From Halicephalobus mephisto (taxonomy: Eukaryota; Nematoda; Chromadorea; Rhabditida; Panagrolaimidae): a DNA stretch of 64,000 bases. Below, piece after piece: positions 58,346-64,000 of this stretch. The stretch is from assembly GCA_009193035.1 (NCBI GenBank), contig SWDT01000016.1:558001-622000 (forward strand), in the 5' to 3' direction. The notes beneath the pieces were generated by a model. It had not been told where the DNA came from and searched no databases. It saw only the letters and a program-made list of their open reading frames with translations. Within the stretch, counting starts at the first letter, position 1. The number at the start of each line of letters is the position of its first letter. The position numbers and the translations under genes were made by a program.

Positions 58346-61218
58346 TGGTCTCGTCTAAGTTTATTATTTTCAGTTTTATTGTTTTACAAAAGGTTATTCC
58401 ATTAAATCACATTTTTCTCCTTTGAGTTTTGTATCTTAAGATTTTCTTACTGATGTTTTGATTATATGAAGTGGATGGTTCATATTTTCCGACATGTGGG
58501 GGTTGATCGAGAGTTAGTCAAGCATCCGCTTAGTCTTTGTTGCCTGCAACTTGAACGGTAAAACGGGTTCACAAAAATGAGATTCTGACTAATTTCTTGC
58601 TAAAAAAAGAATATTCCTTGACGTCGTTTAGTGTGAAGTAGAGTTGTTGACTGTTAAAATGGATATTGAACGTGAAGATCTGAGGTGATCCTTTGGGGAA
58701 TATAAATCAACCACTCAACCTCCACTTTGTAGTTCTAATTGAAGAAATTGAAAGTGGAGTTCCTGAAGTTTAACCTACTTGGGTGGTAGTATTTAGGAGT
58801 TCAGATGCGTCATTTTGGAGGTTTTCCATTTCTGAAATCCTAATAAATAATGAATCTTACTAACAAGGGAAATCCACTCAAAGTGGTTTTTTGAAATAAG
58901 ATATATCATTTTGTAACGTCTGAAATGTAAATTCCAAATGTGTATTTTAATTCTGCTAAACGACAATCTGAAACGAAATAATTTGGAAAAACTCTAAATT
59001 TAGGATTGCATTTTTTCGTGTTTCTAATCTTTTTTTTAAAATCAACTAAACAATTGTAATTAACGAAGAAAATATACTTAGTCAATTTTAATAATTCTTT
59101 TTTGTAATTAAGTTAAAAAAAAGAACGTCTCCAAAATGACGACGTCAAACTTCGACGAACAAATAAGTATTTTTTTTGACTTTCGATATATGGAATTTCA
59201 TAAATTTATCCTTTTTTTCATTCTACAAAAGCGTTCAGCGAAAACTAAATATGTATTTTAAACATATATCTGATATGGCACAAAACCGGTTTTGCTTCAA
59301 AAAACCACTTTGAAGAAATACACTTGCTTTGTAAGCTACGAGCATTTTTCAGATCCAACACCAAAAAATTCTCGATCTAATGTTTCATACACTAAATCCA
59401 ACTGCATTCCGGAATTTTATATATCATTCGATTCAGCATTTCAAAATCTACAGTAAACTGCGTTTCTGAATCCTTTCTGGGAGCTTTAATATTGGATAAC
59501 AACATAAATTTTCGTTCATCTGGTTTAGATTTCATTAATTCATATTTAAAAGTACTTTTGTGTTAAATTTACACATCCATAATTATTCTACATAATTATA
59601 TAAATAATTTTCTGGGCGAATTGAACTGAAAATTTGCACAGTAAATGATGAGTTGTCATACAAAAAAAATAAGTTGTAATTTATCCATTGCATATGCTGG
59701 ACGAATTTTACGCAGTTCCCAAATATGCCATTAATTTGTTCTGGTACTAATTTAACGTGCTTATTAAAGCGCAATAAGCTAATTATAAACTATAAACAAC
59801 ATATATCATGAACCGAACACGAATAAATATGAAAAAACGTTAATCAAAAATTTAATAATTTTTACGTTTTTGTATATTTTTATACTTTCTTAAAAAGATT
59901 TAAAAACATTTAAAGAAAGATATAAATATTATAAATTGAATCTGAGTCAAACTTTAATTTGACAAGTTTTAAAAATTGAAAACTAGGGAAATTCTGGACA
60001 ATATATCATGCTGAGGATTTATATACATGTATCACAAGCAAAACAATTAAGAAAATCGATTAAATACATGTACAGAACCAAAAATTTGTCGTATTTAAAA
60101 ATACCAAAGGAAAAAAGCAAAATCATGAATGATGAGCTTTGATATTGAAACTATGAAAATAAATACAGTGGAATCTCGATATAACGCACCCAGGTTATAA
60201 GGCACGATTTTAAAGAATTTTAGCCATATTCGACCCTCGATAAAAGGCACCCCATGCTATAAAACACGGTTTTAAGGAATTTTAGTTATATTCGACCCTC
60301 GATAAAAGGCACCCCACGATATAAGGTACGATTTGTCCGATCCCTTGAGGGTGCCTTATATCCAGATTCAACTGTAATAAAAAACAAATTACAAATTGGA
60401 GGTTTGTTTAAGTAATAGCTTGTCGTAATTACCCATTTTATAGTTTACTTTGACACAAACAAATTCGTCATTCTAGTGCATGAGGATCTCAACCTTCTTA
60501 ATCCCTTCTATATTCATAAAATACTTCATGATTCTGAACATCTGAAGGCTGCCAGAGAGCTAATTATATTTCGATTTACACATAATTATCTATACTCTTC
60601 ACTATAAAGCCAAATATTAAGGAATTGGTAATTTTCGGTTGTCTTCTTGTAGAGTGGAAATTAAAAAGGCGGATCTTTTTTGACGTAGTTTATCATGGAA
60701 TAGAGCTCTTATCGACTTTGGAAAGTAAAATCTAGATGTGCGGGATTGGATGTAAGCTCGGAATTCGGATCTATCAAATCCAATTTGGAATCAACTCGAT
60801 ATCGGAGGACTAAAAAGTCGGACTTTTAGAATTCACCCAAATCGAAGCGATTCGAAAATTCAGATTATCTTTGATTATTTTTGTGATTGAAATTTCAAAT
60901 AATGTATTTCAACGAGATTTACTATTATTTCTGATGTAGAATTTTTAATTAAAAATTCCGTTTCTAATTTCAAGTACTTTACTACTCCGATTAGACAACT
61001 AGACAGATTTCTAGAACGTTAAAAATTACTTTTTTAATTTACAGAATTTTGTATTCACCAACTTGGAAAACAAACTGTAATTACTTTAACGACTCACACC
61101 TGCTTGCCATCTTCATTACATGATAATCAATATACTGTAACGATTGCCTTATTTTAATTTGCAGTTTCCGCTTCAAAACTACGTAATTTTCAAATGTGAA
61201 GGAAATCTACTGCATATA
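58346..61218. other. Intergenic region with one MITE
   Basis: No gene is supported. A MITE with internal tandem units lies at 60164-60376. The 63-codon - strand frame at 59583-59774 shows no motif. Confidence 0.5.
60164..60376. mobile_element. Pogo/mariner-like MITE with internal 60-bp tandem repeat
   Basis: The ends are inverted repeats of ~21 bp (TACAGTGGAATCTCGATAT on the left; the right end read on the - strand begins TACAGTTGAATCTGGATAT, two mismatches). The outer TA fits a TA target site. Inside, a ~60-bp unit containing CATATTCGACCCTCGATAAA or TATATTCGACCCTCGATAAA followed by AGGCACCCCA occurs twice. There is no transposase, so it is non-autonomous. Confidence 0.85.
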
Positions 61219-62639
61219 ATGTCCAATGAAGTTCTCACCAATTTTATTCTGGCTACCGTAACTTATGTCTCTTATTTGGGAATAGTTCTAATTATCTTTT
61301 TTATTTGTATAATCTTATTTTCAAAAAAGTCCAAAACGATTGAAGGTTATTTCTTCGCCGTCACAAGTAACAGCTTTTTCGACTTACTGTACTCTGTAGT
61401 TTCGTCAATAATAAGACTAGATTGTATGTACAAAAATGGGTACGTCATCGTCATAATAAACATGTTCGATTACGAGTTAAATCACACAATTACTAAAGTC
61501 ATCATAATGGTTATGATTTTCGCCGGAGATATGTGTTTCTACGTCGTGGGTATTCCGTTCTACGTCAGGTACTCCTTAATCTGCAAAAGAAGGACCGTGC
61601 CTATGTCTATCAGGATATTACTGTACTGTTTTGTTTTGATTTACGAAATAGGTGTATTAGCTTTATTTTACATGGCCTTCGAAGTGTCTCCGTCGGACCT
61701 AGTGGAGATCCAAATGAAGCCTTACTTAAGAGGGAATCCTCGTGGCAGATATTGGAATTTCGCCGGAGCGAAAATCGTAAGTAATAAAAATCCAAAATAA
61801 ATCTGACTACAGTAACATCGAAAAAACCAACTTATTCAATGTTATTTTTTAAGTACAAAATACTTAAGTACATCACAAGTTATTTTTAGTTATTTTTTGT
61901 AAAATTATTTTTCGTTTTTTAACAAGTGAAAAAAAATCAAAAATTAATTTCGAAAATAATAAATTAGAATTACAGTATTGTCTTCAAGTCAAACTATTAC
62001 CCGCATCAGAACTAAAATTAAATAACCAGTTTTAAATTACAATACAAGGATTAAAAAAAACAAAATTTGTAAATAATATTTTTAATTTTAAAAATCACCG
62101 GTAAAAATATTTTACATAAAGTTACTTTTATATCTGCTTCATGTCCATTCTATCACCTTTAAATTCCTTTAAAAGGTTCAGTAACACTTCAGAAATTACT
62201 TAAATGAACTAATTTTAATACTTTATTTAATAAAAAAGTAGTTTTTTCACTGTGACTCAGGTGTTTTCAGTTCTCTTATTTCCTCGTCGGTTGCATAGGT
62301 GTATTTCTTCTTCAAACAATCAGCCTAGTTTTTGCCGTATATTTCAATTACAAAGTGATCACTTACCTCAACAACGATGGAATGCAAAAAGATCAAAATC
62401 GAGTGTACCGGGGGATTCAGAACACCATGGTAGTCCAGCTGACTTCTCACTTTGTGATGTTACTCATCCCCTTCAGCGTAATCATTTTGTTTAGTATGCT
62501 GGGGATCCCGTATTTACTTCCATTTCTAGCCTTAATTGAGTGTGCTCCTACAGTAACCACCATATGTACCTTGATCAGTGTCCCTGAGTATCGGAGAAGA
62601 TTTAAACTATTTCTAAGAAAAATTACAAAACATTTTTGA
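61219..62639 (+). CDS. Str-superfamily chemoreceptor-like GPCR, copy B
   Basis: Two exons (61219-61776 and 62271-62639) give 308 residues with seven hydrophobic segments. It is a close paralogue of copy A at 15016-16527: exon 1 is 558 nt in both, the intron is at the same codon in phase 0, and long stretches are nearly identical (ECAPTVTTICTLISVPEYR; KTIEGYFFAV; GRYWNFAGAKI versus GRYWNFAAAKI). It shares the TM3-side IPFYVRYSLICK motif. The two copies are in opposite orientation. The start is the ATG at 61219; an upstream in-frame ATG at 61144 would add 25 residues and is less likely because copy A has no counterpart. The intron (61777-62270) has no MITE. Confidence 0.86.
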
Positions 62640-62906
62640 GTGGTAATGAATAAAAATGTTAGTTAATTCGATTTGGATCCTAACTATTTATCGATAAAAA
62701 GTACTTTTTGGGAAATTATTAAGAAACAATTGCACAAGGTTGAGCAACACTGCACGAGACTTCGACATTAGCGAAAACCAGGAAAGTGACGTGTTCTCGC
62801 CGCGAAAAAGCCGGCGCATTCGCTGTTTGGATTTTTGCCTTGGTTGTTCCATCCATTGAATTCGAATCGTTTTCGCTCCGTTTCGTGTTATTTACCGTTG
62901 TTGTTA
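62640..62906. other. Short intergenic / eRF3 promoter
   Basis: The stretch around 62740-62830 is GC-richer (ACGTGTTCTCGCCGCG) and probably contains the eRF3 promoter. Confidence 0.4.
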
Positions 62907-62909
62907 CAG
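62907..62909 (+). promoter_or_regulatory. 3' splice (likely trans-splice) site before eRF3
   Basis: TTGTTGTTACAG ends six bases before the ATG at 62916, typical of a spliced-leader acceptor in a nematode housekeeping gene. Confidence 0.5.
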
Positions 62910-62915
62910 GTAATA

Positions 62916-64000
62916 ATGTCTCAGCAGCAACCGAGAGGTACCTTCAACCCTAACGCTCAGGCGTTCGTACCAAATGCGAATGCAATGCCATTTATTCCTG
63001 GTCAACCCTATGTTCCACCTCAGCAAGGGTACTATCCTAATCAGATGTTTCCCGGTGGGTATGGACAAATGTACGGTAATCAGATGATGTACATGCCTCC
63101 GGGACAAATGCCTCCAGGACAGAGGCCTCCACAACAACCGATGCAAATTGGCCAGTGGCAACAACCTCAACAACCCCCTCAGCAACATCCTCAGCAACAA
63201 GCACCAGCTCAACAACCACAAGCACCTCCCAAAGCTCCCGAACCTGTCAACTCAGAACCTGCTGAATGTAAGTGTGTCTTTATATGAGTTGTGTCAGTTA
63301 CGACATTACAGCATGGGATGATGGGACCGATGTTCCTGCTGAGCCGGCTAAACCTGCTGCACCAACTAAAGATACTGAGAAACCAAAGCCTGAGCCTCCT
63401 GCTCCGAAAGAAGAAAAGCCAAAAGAGTCAAAGCCACCCAAGGAGCCGAAGGAAGCCCCTGGTGAAGTTGCTGCTACTCTTATTAGGGCAGTCAATATCG
63501 GTTTGTTTTATATGAGCCGTTACTTTTCACCTTGTTCCTTTTCAGAAGAAATTGAAAAGAGTCATAAGGAGCATATCAATATTGTTTTCATTGGTCACGT
63601 CGATGCTGGCAAATCTACCATTGGTGGACAGATCATGTTTCTGACAGGAATGGTTGACAAACGTACTCTTGAGAAGTATGAACGTGAAGCAAAGGAAAAG
63701 GGTCGTGAAAGCTGGTATTTGTCATGGGCGTTGGACACGAACGATGAAGAGCGCGAAAAGGGAAAGACTGTCGATGTTGGAAGAGCTTACTTTGAAACTG
63801 ACAAGAAACGATTCACTATTCTTGATGCTCCTGGCCACAAGAGTTTTGTCCCAAATATGATTAGCGGCGCCACACAAGCCGATCTTGCTGTTCTCGTCAT
63901 CAGCGCCAGGAAGGGAGAATTCGAAACCGGATTCGACCGTGGTGGACAGACTCGAGAACATGCTATGCTTGCCAAAACTGCTGGCGTCAAGCACTTGATT
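62916..64000 (+). CDS. erfa-3: Translation termination factor eRF3 (partial, cut by window end)
   Basis: Three exons are visible (62916-63267, 63312-63500, 63546 to the window end). eRF3 is the GTPase partner of eRF1 in stop-codon recognition. Residues 10-29 read FNPNAQAFVPNANAMPFIPG, two overlapping PAM2-like motifs that in vertebrate eRF3 bind the poly(A)-binding protein MLLE domain. A Gln/Pro/Gly/Tyr-rich stretch follows, like the prion-like N domain of Sup35, then an acidic/Lys/Pro linker. The GTPase domain starts in exon 3 with G1 GHVDAGKST, switch I EERERGKTV-type region (here EEREKGKTVDVG) and G3 DAPGHK. The C-terminal domains lie outside the window. Confidence 0.96.

Noticed and set aside
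1..64000. CRISPR arrays or bacterial operons
   Set aside because: The intron-exon structure and protein families show nuclear eukaryotic DNA. Tandem repeats here lack regular spacers.

Overview
This 64 kb window is AT-rich nuclear DNA from a nematode, most likely a rhabditid close to Caenorhabditis. Genes are split by many short introns (about 40-50 bp and up) with TTTTCAG- or TTTTTAG-type acceptors. Several start codons sit a few bases downstream of a 3' splice site, as in trans-spliced genes. Nematode-type families are present: Str-superfamily chemoreceptors, MATH-BTB proteins and a MOLO1-domain protein. All gene models were assembled by eye from reading frames and splice signals; there is no transcript evidence.

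Layout. 1-9 kb: the last codons of an unidentified + strand protein, a PiT sodium-phosphate transporter (-), and a small four-pass membrane protein with a proline-rich cytoplasmic tail (-). 9-14.2 kb: an eight-exon NBAS/SMGL-1 homologue (-). 15-16.5 kb: chemoreceptor copy A (-), followed by about 7.4 kb without a supported gene. 23.9-27 kb: an atypical dual-specificity phosphatase (+) meeting an alpha-1,3-fucosyltransferase (-) tail to tail. 27-32 kb: a MATH-BTB gene, a decayed MATH-BTB copy and two retroposon-like 3' fragments. 32.2-36 kb: p66/GATAD2-type NuRD subunit (dcp-66, -). 39.8-42.2 kb: ABCF3 (+). 42.7-44.6 kb: an unrecognised basic, probably nuclear protein (+). 44.6-48.3 kb: a MOLO1-domain membrane protein (-). 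53.2-54.8 kb: an unrecognised Cys/His-cluster protein (+). 57.5-58.3 kb: an HMG-box-like protein (+). 61.2-62.6 kb: chemoreceptor copy B (+), a close inverted paralogue of copy A. 62.9 kb to the end: eRF3 (erfa-3, +), cut by the window edge.

Housekeeping genes (NBAS, p66, ABCF3, eRF3, phosphate transporter) are interspersed with fast-evolving nematode families and repeats; no functional cluster or operon is evident. ABCF3 and eRF3 are both translation factors, but they lie 21 kb apart and nothing links them.

The most interesting signals are: a palindromic shared poly(A) element between two convergent genes (44587-44604); a fucosyltransferase with an extra C-terminal membrane segment; an inverted chemoreceptor pair; a family of GGATAGTGTCC-type repeats confined to the first introns of two - strand genes; a 15-bp target-site-like duplication around a retroposon fragment; two MITEs; and several arrays rich in heat-shock-element-like TTC/GAA motifs.
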